From an uncultured Collinsella sp. (GTDB lineage: Bacteria > Actinomycetota > Coriobacteriia > Coriobacteriales > Coriobacteriaceae): a DNA stretch of 26,337 bases. The stretch spans positions 1 through 26,337 of the forward strand of contig CABVCJ010000027.1 of assembly GCA_902496845.1 (NCBI GenBank), written 5' to 3'. The notes below the pieces were generated by a model that was not told the origin of the DNA, made no database searches, and was given only the letters and a program-made list of their open reading frames with translations. Shown here one piece after another: positions 1 through 8,446 of the stretch (its first letter is position 1; each line of letters begins with the position of its first letter). Both the position numbers and the translations under genes were made by a program.

Positions 1-44
1 TTATATATTTGCCCTCCCCGGGGCTCCTCGCCAGTCCCCCTCAG

Positions 45-1409
45 CTAGTTCTTCAGCGAGTTCAGCGGTGCCGGGAAGCGTCCACCACGGTGGGCAAGCA
101 CGGTGCCGGCGTTGGGGTTCACCGGCATGATGGGCGCACGGCCAAACAGGCCGCCGTACTCGACGCAGTCGCCCACGCCCTTGCCGATGGCGGGAATCAC
201 GCGCACGGCCGTGGTCTTATTGTTGATGACGCCGATGGCCATCTCGTCGGCGATGATGCCGGCGATGGTCTCGACCGGGGTGTCGCCGGGGATGGCGATC
301 ATGTCCAGGCCGACGGAGCACACGCAGGTCATGGCCTCGAGCTTCTCGAGCGAAAGCGCGCCGGCCTCGACGGCGGCGATCATGCCGGCGTCTTCGGACA
401 CGGGGATAAAGGCGCCCGAGAGGCCACCGACGCTGGAACTGGCCATGACGCCGCCCTTCTTGACGGCGTCGTTGAGCATGGCGAGCGCGCAGGTCGTGCC
501 CGGGCCACCGCAGGTGCCCACGCCGATAATCTCGAGGATGCGAGCAACGGAGTCGCCAATGGCGGGCGTAGGCGCCAGCGACAGGTCGACGATGCCCTTC
601 TCGACACCCAGTCGATGGGCGGCCTCGCGGCTCATGAGCTCGCCGGCACGGGTGATCTTAAAGGCGGTCTGCTTAATCTTCTCGGCGACTTCCATCATCG
701 AGGCGGAGTCGGGCAGCTTCTCCAGGGCTGCCGCCATAACGCCGGGGCCCGAGACGCCAACGTTGATGACGGCGTCGGCCTCGCCACCGCCGTGGACGGC
801 GCCCGCCATAAACGGGGAGTCCTCGACCATGTTGGCAAAGCAGACAAACTTGGAGGCGCCAACGGAATCCTCATCTGCCGTAAGCTTGGCGGCATCGATG
901 ATGGTCTGGGCGGCCATGAGCACGGCGTCCATGTTGATGCCGGCACGCAGGCTGGCGACGTTGACGCTGGAGCAGACGCGGCTGGTGGTAGCGAGCGCCT
1001 GGGGGATGGACTGGATGACGCGGCGGTCGGCGTCGCCGATGCCCTTCTGAACGAGCGCGGAGAAGCCGCCCAGGTAATCGATGCCGAGCGTCTCGGCCGC
1101 GCGGTCGAGGGCATGCGCGATGGGGGTGAGGTCCTCATCCTTGCAGCATGCGGCGATCTGCGCCACCGGGGTGACGGAAACGCGCTTGTTGACGATGGGG
1201 ATACCGTACTCGCGCTCGAGGTTCTCGGCGGTCTCGACCAAGTGCTCAGCCGTGTGCGTCACGTGGTCGTAGATCTTCGTGCACATGCGGTCGAGGCTCT
1301 CGTCGCCGCAACCCATGAGCGAAACACCCATGGTGATGGTCCTGATGTCGAGGTTCTGCTCCTCAACCATGCCGCGGGTTTCCGCGATTTCTGCGGGCGT
1401 GATCGCCAT
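45..1409 (-). CDS. UPF0210 / DUF711 (PFL-like) family protein
   Basis: The 454-residue product matches the UPF0210 (DUF711) family in length (about 445-455) and texture: it opens with MAITPAEIAET and has glycine/alanine-rich segments such as GVSGPGVMAAAL and GTCGGPGTTCALAMLNDAVKKGG. The family is structurally distant from pyruvate formate-lyase, but its reaction is unknown to me, so no function is assigned. The start is set at 1409 because AGGAG lies just upstream; a longer frame up to 1466 has no ribosome site and would run into a hairpin. In many Gram-positive bacteria this gene follows a small ACT-domain gene; none is visible here. It lies 108 bases downstream of the methionine synthase gene on the same strand, so it may be partly co-transcribed, although a perfect hairpin at 1455-1492 separates them. 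Confidence 0.88.
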   Translation of the reverse strand: MAITPAEIAETRGMVEEQNLDIRTITMGVSLMGCGDESLDRMCTKIYDHVTHTAEHLVETAENLEREYGIPIVNKRVSVTPVAQIAACCKDEDLTPIAHALDRAAETLGIDYLGGFSALVQKGIGDADRRVIQSIPQALATTSRVCSSVNVASLRAGINMDAVLMAAQTIIDAAKLTADEDSVGASKFVCFANMVEDSPFMAGAVHGGGEADAVINVGVSGPGVMAAALEKLPDSASMMEVAEKIKQTAFKITRAGELMSREAAHRLGVEKGIVDLSLAPTPAIGDSVARILEIIGVGTCGGPGTTCALAMLNDAVKKGGVMASSSVGGLSGAFIPVSEDAGMIAAVEAGALSLEKLEAMTCVCSVGLDMIAIPGDTPVETIAGIIADEMAIGVINNKTTAVRVIPAIGKGVGDCVEYGGLFGRAPIMPVNPNAGTVLAHRGGRFPAPLNSLKN

Positions 1410-1454
1410 CCTTGCACTCCTATCTGCCAAAACGAGCATAGCCTTATCTATTCT

Positions 1455-1492
1455 AACGTGCCGCACGTGCCAAGTGGCGCGTGCGGCACGTT
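1455..1492. other. 13-bp perfect hairpin between metH and the UPF0210 gene
   Basis: AACGTGCCGCACG (1455-1467) pairs perfectly with 1480-1492, and a short inner GCC/GGC stem sits inside the loop. On the minus strand, where both flanking genes are read, the hairpin is followed by AGAATAG rather than a T-run. It is therefore not a canonical intrinsic terminator in the needed direction; four T residues follow it only on the plus strand. A processing, stabilising or weak termination role is possible. Confidence 0.6.
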
Positions 1493-1517
1493 TTGGTGCT
1501 CGGTTGTTTCCGTTGTG

Positions 1518-4076
1518 TTACTGCCCAAAGACCTCTTCGGCGATGCGCGCGCTTTCGGCGGCATCCTTGGCGTAGTAGTCCGCGCCGATCTGCTTGGCGT
1601 ATTCGGGGGTGAGCACGGCGCCACCTACGATGATCTTGACGCCCGGAACCTCGGCATGGAGCAACTTGATGGTCTCCTCCATAGCGACGACCGTGGTGGT
1701 CATAAGCGCCGAGAGGCCGACGAGCTTAATGTCGCGCTCCCGTACGGTCTTGAGTACCTCTTGCGGGTCGACGTCGCGGCCTAGGTCAAAGACGGTGTAG
1801 CCGTAGTTATCGAGCAGCATCTTGACGATGTTCTTACCGATGTCGTGGATATCGCCTTTAACGGTGGCCACGCAGATCTTGCCCTTGTCGGCAATCTCGC
1901 CGGCGGGCATCAGGCGCTTGATGGTGTCAAAGCCCACACGCGCGGCCTCGGCCGAGGCCATAAGCTGCGGCAAGAAGAACTTGCCCTGGTCAAAGAGGAC
2001 GCCAACCTCGTCGAGGGCGGGGATAAAGTGATTGTTGATGAGGTCCATGGCGTCATGGTCTGCCAGCAGACGCTCGGTCTCGGCCGCGATTTCGCCCTTG
2101 CGGCCCGAGACGACCATGCGACGAATCGGGTCGTCGTTGCCGTCGGTGCCGGTGGTGCCAGCAGCGGGCGCGGCGTCGGTCGATACCGCCTGAGCCGCCG
2201 CCGGATTCGCGGCGATCTTGTACGGATCGGTCCAGCCGGCGTAGCGCTCGATGTATCCGGTCGAGCCCTCGTCCTCAACGCTCAGCACGCGATAGCTGTA
2301 GACGGTATCCATAAAGCGCTTGGAGCCCGGGTTCATGATGGGGGCGTCCAGGCCCGCGCCAAAAGCGGCAGCCAAAAAGACCGAGCCCAGCAGCGGGCGG
2401 GCAGGCAGACCAAAGCTGATGTTCGACACGCCGAGCGCGCATTTGACGCCCAGACGCTCCTTGCACAGGGACATGGCGCGCAGGATCTGTTCGGCCTGGC
2501 GTTGATTGGTCGAGGCGGTCATGACCAGACAGTCGATGAGGATGCGGTCCGGGCCGATACCGTAGCGGGCGGCCTCGGCCACGATGCGCTCGGCGATGGC
2601 GAAGCGAGCTTCGGCGGTATCGGGGATGCCGCCTTCATCGAGCGTGAGGCCGACGACGTTGGTGCCGTAATGGGCGACCAGCGGAAAGATCTCATCCATG
2701 ATTTGCTGTTTGCCATTGACCGAGTTGATGATGGGCTTGCCGGCGTAGCGGCGCACGGCTGCCTCGACGGCTGCGGGGTCGGTGGAGTCGATCTGCAGCG
2801 GCAGCAGCGTGGAGCCCTGGAGCTGCTCGGTCGCCTGCTGGATGATCTTGACCTCGTCGATCTCGGGCAGGCCCACGTTGACGTCCAGGATGTCGGCGCC
2901 CTGTTCCTGCTGGCTGATGCCCTGGCTCACGACGTAGTCCAGGTCGCCGTCGCGCAGGGCCTGTTGCAGGCGCTTTTTGCCGGTGGGATTGATGCGCTCG
3001 CCGATGACGGCGATTTTGTGGCCGTCACAGGGAAGGTCCACGACCGTCTGGGCGCTCGTGGCCGACATGCTGGGCTTGCGGCGGCGCGGGCTGGGCGTGT
3101 GGTTGTCGATAAGCGTGCGCAAGGCCGCCATATGCGCCGGCGTGGTTCCGCAGCAGCCGCCCACGACGCTCACGCCGTCCTCGATCATGCCGGCGACGGC
3201 CTCGGCGTATTCGGGGGCCTGGATATCAAAGACGGTATTGCCGTCGTCGTCCACGCGGGGCAGTCCCGCGTTAGCCTGCACCATAACGGGCTTGTCGGTA
3301 ACGGTGAGCATACGTGCGGCGAGCCCTCGGAGCTCGGCCGGGCCCTGGCTGCAGTTGATACCCAAAACGTCGGCGCCGATGGCGTCGAGCGTGATGGCGG
3401 CGACCTCGGGGCTCGTTCCCAAGAAGGTGCGACCGTCTTCCTCAAAGGTCATGGTGGCAAAGACGGGCAGGTCGGAGTTCTCGCGGCAGGCGAGGACGGC
3501 CGCCTTGATCTCGGCAAGGTCGGTCATGGTCTCGATAATAAAGAGGTCCACGCCCGCGTCGACGCCGGCGCGCACCTCCTCGGCAAAGAGGTCATAGGCC
3601 TCGTCGAAGCTCAGGGTGCCCAAGGGGCGAAGCAGCGCGCCGATGGGGCCGATATCGCCGGCGACGTAGCGGGCGCCGGCCTCGCGGGCGCAGGCGACAG
3701 CGGCGGCAAAGACATCTGCCACGGTGGCGGCGCCGTCGAGCTTGTGGGCGTTGGCGCCAAAGGTGTTGGCGGTGATCACGTCGCAGCCGGCCTCGACATA
3801 CTGACGCTGGATATCGGTGATAACCTCGGGCTCCTCAAAGTTGAGCAGCTCGGGCAGGGCGCCGGCCTTCATGCCGGCAGCCTGCAGCATGGTGCCCATG
3901 CCGCCGTCAAACAGCAGGTGCCCCGTGCCCTCGATGGCGGCGCGCAGGCGATCGTCCTTAATGCGCAGGTCGTCGATCGTGCGTGGCTTGTACACAGCGC
4001 CGTTGCAGCGTGCGGCATTGACGGGCGCCGCCAGCGCGGCACCATCCGAATTATGAGTAATAAGCGGGGTGAACAT
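1518..4076 (-). CDS. metH: Cobalamin-dependent methionine synthase core, lacking the reactivation domain
   Basis: The 852-residue protein transfers a methyl group from methyl-tetrahydrofolate to homocysteine through cobalamin. Domains in order: a homocysteine-binding barrel (about 50-325) with FDGGMGT and zinc ligands Cys242, Cys308 and Cys309; a pterin-binding barrel (about 350-610) opening IGERINPTGKK, with ILDVN at 396-400; a cobalamin cap (about 665-730, FFLPQLMASAEA); and a Rossmann cobalamin domain with D742-x-H744-x-x-G747, His744 being the cobalt ligand. The chain ends at 852 without the C-terminal AdoMet-binding reactivation domain of E. coli MetH (about 1227 residues). That domain is encoded by the gene immediately upstream. 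AGGAG precedes the start and includes the upstream gene's TAG stop. About 50 residues precede the first conserved motif. Confidence 0.95.
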   Translation of the reverse strand: MFTPLITHNSDGAALAAPVNAARCNGAVYKPRTIDDLRIKDDRLRAAIEGTGHLLFDGGMGTMLQAAGMKAGALPELLNFEEPEVITDIQRQYVEAGCDVITANTFGANAHKLDGAATVADVFAAAVACAREAGARYVAGDIGPIGALLRPLGTLSFDEAYDLFAEEVRAGVDAGVDLFIIETMTDLAEIKAAVLACRENSDLPVFATMTFEEDGRTFLGTSPEVAAITLDAIGADVLGINCSQGPAELRGLAARMLTVTDKPVMVQANAGLPRVDDDGNTVFDIQAPEYAEAVAGMIEDGVSVVGGCCGTTPAHMAALRTLIDNHTPSPRRRKPSMSATSAQTVVDLPCDGHKIAVIGERINPTGKKRLQQALRDGDLDYVVSQGISQQEQGADILDVNVGLPEIDEVKIIQQATEQLQGSTLLPLQIDSTDPAAVEAAVRRYAGKPIINSVNGKQQIMDEIFPLVAHYGTNVVGLTLDEGGIPDTAEARFAIAERIVAEAARYGIGPDRILIDCLVMTASTNQRQAEQILRAMSLCKERLGVKCALGVSNISFGLPARPLLGSVFLAAAFGAGLDAPIMNPGSKRFMDTVYSYRVLSVEDEGSTGYIERYAGWTDPYKIAANPAAAQAVSTDAAPAAGTTGTDGNDDPIRRMVVSGRKGEIAAETERLLADHDAMDLINNHFIPALDEVGVLFDQGKFFLPQLMASAEAARVGFDTIKRLMPAGEIADKGKICVATVKGDIHDIGKNIVKMLLDNYGYTVFDLGRDVDPQEVLKTVRERDIKLVGLSALMTTTVVAMEETIKLLHAEVPGVKIIVGGAVLTPEYAKQIGADYYAKDAAESARIAEEVFGQ

Positions 4077-4085
4077 CGGGGGCTC

Positions 4086-4874
4086 CTAGTGGCTGGAATA
4101 GCAGGTGGTGTGGGCGGCGCGGAAGCGGCAGTGCTCGCGCATGCGGCAGATATTGCAGGTGGGGCGACTCTGGGCGTCGTGGACTTTGCCGTCGAACAGA
4201 CCGATCACCGCGGTCACGCTCTTGGTGGGCATGAGCAGGCTGGTGGGCGTGACGGTAAGGCCGATGAGCCGCGTGGCGTTGAGCGCATCGACGATCGAGC
4301 GCTGGGCCGAGAGCGGGCAGTCGCCGTATCCGGGACTGAAGCGCCAGTTACCGGCGAGTCCGTGTGCGGCGGCCGCAGCCTTGACCTGCTGGTCCATCTG
4401 CTCGACGGCAGCTTCCACATAGGCAGAGCACGCGGCATCGAGCACAGCTCCCTCTAGGGGCTGCTGGGCTCCCGTGGTGCGCAGACGACGCTCGGCGTCC
4501 ATGCCGAGGGTGCATGCCATGAGCGCGGCAAAGCGGGCGTCTTTGAGATGGCGATAGATGTCGCGACCGCGCAGCTCAACGTTGGTGCCGACCAGACGGA
4601 TGCAGGGCTCTCCCTGCTCGTCCACGCCCGTGGCATCGACGGCAAACACGCGTCGCACGCCACGGGGCTCAATGTCCAGTTCCAAACGTTCAACGACAAG
4701 CTCAATACGCTGCGACAGCTCGGGCTCAATCTGCTGACCGCTGTAGCCCAGGTAGCGCAGCATCTCGGCACGATCGACGCGGGGATGGTGGGCATCATCG
4801 ATACGATAAAGCGCCGGCGACGCAAGGTCGGCCGGCACTTCGCCAAAAGCTGTATCGATGTGCGGTTTTTCCAT
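4086..4874 (-). CDS. Stand-alone methionine synthase reactivation-domain protein
   Basis: The 262-residue protein corresponds to the AdoMet-binding activation domain of MetH, which reductively remethylates cobalamin oxidised to cob(II)alamin. Visible family motifs are RFSPGYGDCPL (about 178-187) and LMPTKSVTAVIG (about 214-225). The C-terminus adds a cysteine cluster (Cys240, Cys243, Cys249, Cys258) that could bind a metal or Fe-S cluster; that is inference. Its ATG overlaps the metF stop as TAATG, implying translational coupling, and its own stop lies inside the metH ribosome site. Order is metF, activator, metH core, so reductase, reactivator and synthase are made together. Split MetH systems with a separate activation protein are known, for example in Thermotoga. 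Confidence 0.9.
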   Translation of the reverse strand: MEKPHIDTAFGEVPADLASPALYRIDDAHHPRVDRAEMLRYLGYSGQQIEPELSQRIELVVERLELDIEPRGVRRVFAVDATGVDEQGEPCIRLVGTNVELRGRDIYRHLKDARFAALMACTLGMDAERRLRTTGAQQPLEGAVLDAACSAYVEAAVEQMDQQVKAAAAAHGLAGNWRFSPGYGDCPLSAQRSIVDALNATRLIGLTVTPTSLLMPTKSVTAVIGLFDGKVHDAQSRPTCNICRMREHCRFRAAHTTCYSSH

Positions 4875-5746
4875 TACCCCAGGCGCTCCATAATGGTTGC
4901 GGCGATCGCAGGACGATTCATAGTGTACAGGTGCAGACCGTCGGCACCGTGCTCCTTAAGGTCGCAAAGCTGACGGGCGGCATAATCTACACCGGCTGCC
5001 TGCAAGCTCTCGGGGTCGTTCTCGTACTTGGCGAGAATCTTGATGACGGGGGAGGGCAGCGACGCGCCGCACATAAAGACCATGCGACTGATCTGCGACT
5101 TGCCCATAAACGGCATAATGCCCGCGGTAACGGGCACGGTGATACCGGCCTTGTCGGCAAGCTCGCGAAAACGGTAGAAGCACTCGTTATCAAAAAAGAG
5201 CTGCGTCACAAAGAAGCTCGCGCCGGCGTCCTGCTTTTGCTTGAGGTATTCGACCGAAGCGTTGAGATCCTCACAGGCAATGTGGCCCTCGGGGTAGGCT
5301 GCGGCGCCCACGCAAAAGCCGGCATCGACGAGCTCGGGGATAAGGTCGCGGGCGTAGGCGTAGTCCGAGGCGGGCTTGTCATCCTCGCTCGCGCCGGCGG
5401 GTAGGTCACCGCGCAGGGCCAGCACATTTTCTACACCGGCGGAGCGGTACTCGTCGATCTTGGCGGCAATATCGGCATGTGTGCGGCCAACGCAGGTGAG
5501 GTGTGCCACCGAGGGCGTATCGAATTCGCTCGTAATCATATGTGCGATGGGGGCGGTGGCGGCGCCGTTGCCCGAGCCGCCGGCCGAGCAGGTGACCGAG
5601 ACAAAGCTCGGCGAAAGCTTGCACAGATTGCCTGCCACTTCGCGAGCCGTGTCGAGGGTCAGCTCGCCCTTGGGCGGGAACATCTCAAACGAAACGGGCG
5701 CGGTGCCTTGGGATGCTGCCTGCTTAAAAACCTCGTCGACGCGCAT
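4874..5746 (-). CDS. metF: 5,10-methylenetetrahydrofolate reductase
   Basis: The 290-residue FAD enzyme reduces methylene-THF to methyl-THF, the methyl donor for the synthase downstream. It shows the family opening SFEMFPPKGE with the likely catalytic acid at Glu21, NVLALRGDLP with Arg112-Gly-Asp, AYPEGH (150-155), the TQLFFD strand (181-186) and the C-terminal HLYTMNRP (272-279). Length is normal for bacterial MetF (about 290-300). The start is 5746, with AAGGAG eight bases upstream; a further in-frame start at 5788 lacks a ribosome site. It is the first gene of the metF-activator-metH operon and its stop overlaps the next start by one base. Confidence 0.95.
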   Translation of the reverse strand: MRVDEVFKQAASQGTAPVSFEMFPPKGELTLDTAREVAGNLCKLSPSFVSVTCSAGGSGNGAATAPIAHMITSEFDTPSVAHLTCVGRTHADIAAKIDEYRSAGVENVLALRGDLPAGASEDDKPASDYAYARDLIPELVDAGFCVGAAAYPEGHIACEDLNASVEYLKQKQDAGASFFVTQLFFDNECFYRFRELADKAGITVPVTAGIMPFMGKSQISRMVFMCGASLPSPVIKILAKYENDPESLQAAGVDYAARQLCDLKEHGADGLHLYTMNRPAIAATIMERLG

Positions 5747-5901
5747 ATCGTGCTCCTTTAGATGCCTGGGTGCGATGTTTTGTTGCAAGGATTCTACAGT
5801 ACCACTGCGCTAAGGTGGAGTTTCTCTCACGATTTGGTGATACCAATCGAAAATGCTTCGCTATCGGCATTTCCTATAACAGAGCGGTCAATGTAGGATG
5901 G

Positions 5902-5951
5902 GGGGCTATATTGAATGGTATCTGATGCGAAATACCAGTTAATAGAGCCCC
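5902..5951. repeat. Nested inverted repeat, possible structured RNA or decayed element
   Basis: The outer arms GGGGCTATA (5902-5910) and TAGAGCCCC (5943-5951) pair with one mismatch. An inner stem GGTAT (5917-5921) / ATACC (5932-5936) closes a 10-base loop. With a one-base bulge the outer pairing extends outward on both sides. It lies in the AT-rich island between two divergent genes. Whether it is transcribed is unknown. Confidence 0.5.
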
Positions 5952-6014
5952 ATTCCAAGTTGACTACCCTTAAACCATGGGGAGAGGTCTGCAATTTATA
6001 CAGTTGATTGGCTG

Positions 6015-6044
6015 TTGAGGGTGGCAACGCCGCCTCGATAGGGT
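6015..6044 (+). promoter_or_regulatory. Candidate glnN promoter
   Basis: TTGAGG (6015-6020) and TAGGGT (6039-6044) are separated by 18 bases. TAGGGT is an acceptable -10 in high-GC actinobacteria. A start near 6052 would give a leader of about 125 bases with several hairpins. Assigned by eye only. Confidence 0.3.
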
Positions 6045-6060
6045 AACCTCATTGATTGGT

Positions 6061-6154
6061 TTCGCGACGGCAACATGACGGTAATGTCGCGGAAACACGG
6101 CGAGTCTAAGCTATGACTCGTTCGTTAGTAATCAACACCGCATCTCACGCGGTG
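6061..6154 (+). promoter_or_regulatory. Hairpin-rich glnN leader
   Basis: Three inverted repeats precede the glnN ribosome site: TTCGCGAC (6061-6068) with GTCGCGGA (6085-6092); CGAGTC (6101-6106) with GACTCG (6115-6120); and CACCGC (6136-6141) with GCGGTG (6149-6154). The last two are perfect. None is followed by a T-run, so they are not intrinsic terminators. The third lies about 9 bases upstream of the ribosome site and could influence its access. Confidence 0.45.
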
Positions 6155-6175
6155 CCGATACGAAGGGAGTTCCGT

Positions 6176-8263
6176 ATGGCCGATCTTACTGACCGCTTCG
6201 GGACCATGGTGTTCTCTGAGGAAGTCATGAAGGACTACCTCCCCAAGGACATTTGGAAGCGCCTTGCTGCAACCCTCGAGGGCGGCGAGCCGCTCGACCT
6301 GGACGTGGCCAACGCCGTTGCCCATGCCATGAAGGTCTGGGCCATCTCCAAGGGCGCGACGCACTACGCGCACTGGTTCCAGCCGCTTTCGGGTATTACT
6401 TCCGAGAAGCACGACAGCTTCCTGGAGCCCAACCACGACGGCACCGCCATTACCAAGTTTACGGGCAAGAACCTCATCCAGGGCGAGCCGGACGCCTCCA
6501 GCTTCCCCAACGGCGGCCTGCGTGCCACCTTCGAGGCCCGTGGCTACACCGCTTGGGATCCCACCAGCCCCGCCTTTATCAAGGACGATGTCCTGTGCAT
6601 CCCCACGGCTTTCTGCTCCTACACGGGCGAGGCCCTGGACAAGAAGACCCCGCTGCTGCGCTCCATGACCGCGCTCTCGCGTGAGTCCAAGCGCGTTTTG
6701 GCGCTATTTGGCAAGACCCCCAAGAAGGTCGTTCCTTCCGTGGGCGACGAGCAGGAGTACTTCCTGATCAAGAAGGACGCTTACCGCAAGCGCAAGGACC
6801 TGGTCATCACCGGCCGCACTCTCTTTGGTGCTGCTCCCTGCAAGGGCCAGGAGCTCGAGGAGCACTACTTTGGCGCTATCCGCCCCACCGTCTCGGCCTA
6901 TATGAAGGATCTGGACGATGAACTGTGGGCGCTTGGCATTCCCGCCAAGACCAAGCACAACGAGGTCGCTCCCTGCCAGCATGAGCTTGCACCGGTCTAT
7001 GGCGAGGTCAACGAGGCCATCGACCAGAATCTGGTCATGATGGAGAAGATGAAGCTCATCGCCTCTCGCCACGACTTGGTCTGCCTGCTGCACGAGAAGC
7101 CCTTCGAGGGCATCAACGGTTCGGGCAAGCACAACAACTGGTCGCTTGGCACCGAGTCCGAGAATCTGCTCGATCCGGGTGACACCCCGCTCGACAACCT
7201 GCAGTTCATCGTCTTCCTCACCGCGGTGATCGAGGCCGTCGATAACTATCAGGAGCTCCTGCGTGCCTCCGTTGCTTCGGCCGGCAACGACCATCGTCTG
7301 GGCGCCAACGAGGCTCCTCCGGCGATTATGTCCATCTTCCTGGGCGACCAGCTTACCGAGGTCGTCGAGAAGATCATCGATGGCAAGGCTTCCGTCCATG
7401 CCACGCGCGGCGTGCTCGACCTGGGCGCCGATACCCTGCCCAAGCTGATGCAGGACAACACCGACCGCAACCGCACCTCCCCGTTTGCCTTCACCGGCAA
7501 CAAGTTTGAGTTCCGTGCCTGCGGCTCCGAGCAGAACGTCTCCGACTCCAACTTGGTGCTCGATGCCGCCGTGGCCAAGTCGCTCAAGTCCTTCGCCGAC
7601 GCGCTTGAGGGTACGCCCGAGGATGAGTTCCAGGACGCTGCGCTCGAGTACTGCAAGAAGGTCCTGACCGACCACCAGCGCATCCTCTTTTCCGGCGATG
7701 GCTACTCCGACGAGTGGCCCGTCGAGGCCGAGAAGCGCGGCCTTGCCAACAACAAGACCACGGCCGACGCCCTGCCCGCCTTTGTTTCCGAAAAGGCCAT
7801 CGCGCTCTTTGAGGAGACGGGTGTCCTGACCAAGGCCGAGGCTCAGTGCCGCTACGACTGCAAGCTCGAGAAGTACAACAAGCTCATGAACATCGAGGCC
7901 ACCACGATGGTTCGCGAGGCGCGTCGTACCTATCGCCCGGTCATTACCGCCTATGCCACCAAGGTCGCTAAGGGCCTTGAGACTATTCGTGCCGCCGGTG
8001 CCGAGGCCGCCATGCAGTGCGAGCAGAACACGCTCAACAAGCTCTGCAACGGTATCACCACCATCAACGACTCCATCAAGGCGCTCGACGCCGTGCATCA
8101 GAAGGCCGAAGCCCTCGATGGTCAGGAGCAGGCCAATGTGTATGCACACGAGGTCGTTCCCGCTATGGATACGCTGCGCGCCGCCGTGGACGCCATGGAG
8201 GAGATCGTGGCCGCCGACTACTGGCCGGTTCCGACCTACGACGACATCCTGTTCTACGTGTAA
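6176..8263 (+). CDS. glnN: Type III glutamine synthetase
   Basis: The 695-residue product has the length and motifs of GSIII, the large dodecameric glutamine synthetase of Bacteroides, cyanobacteria and many gut anaerobes. It condenses glutamate and ammonia with ATP in the cytoplasm. Visible blocks are AHWFQPLSGITSEKHDSFLEP (about 65-85), GDEQEYFLI (190-198) with active-site acidic residues, KHNEVAPCQHELAPVY (260-275), NGSGKHNNWSL (314-324), and the later GANEAPPAIMSIFLG and NRTSPFAFTGNKFEFRACGS stretches. The start at 6176 has AAGGGAG upstream; the in-frame ATG at 6113 falls inside a leader hairpin. Codon choice is strongly biased, suggesting high expression. It is monocistronic, ending at a strong terminator. 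Confidence 0.96.
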   Translation: MADLTDRFGTMVFSEEVMKDYLPKDIWKRLAATLEGGEPLDLDVANAVAHAMKVWAISKGATHYAHWFQPLSGITSEKHDSFLEPNHDGTAITKFTGKNLIQGEPDASSFPNGGLRATFEARGYTAWDPTSPAFIKDDVLCIPTAFCSYTGEALDKKTPLLRSMTALSRESKRVLALFGKTPKKVVPSVGDEQEYFLIKKDAYRKRKDLVITGRTLFGAAPCKGQELEEHYFGAIRPTVSAYMKDLDDELWALGIPAKTKHNEVAPCQHELAPVYGEVNEAIDQNLVMMEKMKLIASRHDLVCLLHEKPFEGINGSGKHNNWSLGTESENLLDPGDTPLDNLQFIVFLTAVIEAVDNYQELLRASVASAGNDHRLGANEAPPAIMSIFLGDQLTEVVEKIIDGKASVHATRGVLDLGADTLPKLMQDNTDRNRTSPFAFTGNKFEFRACGSEQNVSDSNLVLDAAVAKSLKSFADALEGTPEDEFQDAALEYCKKVLTDHQRILFSGDGYSDEWPVEAEKRGLANNKTTADALPAFVSEKAIALFEETGVLTKAEAQCRYDCKLEKYNKLMNIEATTMVREARRTYRPVITAYATKVAKGLETIRAAGAEAAMQCEQNTLNKLCNGITTINDSIKALDAVHQKAEALDGQEQANVYAHEVVPAMDTLRAAVDAMEEIVAADYWPVPTYDDILFYV

Positions 8264-8286
8264 CAGACACGTTTGATTTTGCGTGC

Positions 8287-8322
8287 GAAGGGGTCTCGCC
8301 TGTGCGAGGCCCCTTCTTTTTT
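8287..8322 (+). terminator. Intrinsic terminator of glnN
   Basis: A 13-bp stem (8287-8299 with 8304-8316, one G-T pair) with a CTGT loop is followed directly by six T residues. Confidence 0.93.
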
Positions 8323-8446
8323 GTCGCTTGAACCTTCTTTGAACTTGCAGCCGAGCGGGCGTTTCTCACGGGGCATCTTAAAAGTTGTAACCTGTTTTGG
8401 CATGCGGACGTCTCGGGCGTTTGTTCATAAAGGGGAGGATTATCCG

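Larger units (their letters stand above)
5747..6175. other. Divergent intergenic region between metF and glnN, partly AT-rich
   Basis: This 429-base stretch must hold the promoters of both the metF operon and glnN. The part from about 5827 to 6030 is visibly more AT-rich than its surroundings. It contains a nested inverted repeat (5902-5951) and a 66-codon minus-strand frame (5827-6027, TTG start) that I do not recognise. The glnN-proximal third carries three further inverted repeats. I saw no match to the cobalamin-box, SAM or THF riboswitch patterns that might be expected ahead of metF, though only by eye. Confidence 0.6.

Noticed and set aside
1845..4457. 870-codon plus-strand open frame across metH
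   Set aside because: It is antisense to a clear methionine synthase, has low-complexity His/Gly/Asp composition typical of reversed GC-rich genes, and has no ribosome site.
5827..6027. 66-codon minus-strand frame as a real gene
   Set aside because: TTG start, no ribosome site, no recognised family and overlap with hairpins; kept only as a feature of the island.
5747..6030. Cobalamin, SAM or THF riboswitch ahead of metF
   Set aside because: None of the recognisable core sequences was seen on the minus strand; only a covariance search could exclude it fully.
6704..8149. 481-codon minus-strand frame across glnN
   Set aside because: Shadow of glutamine synthetase with biased Leu/Gly/Val composition and no family features.
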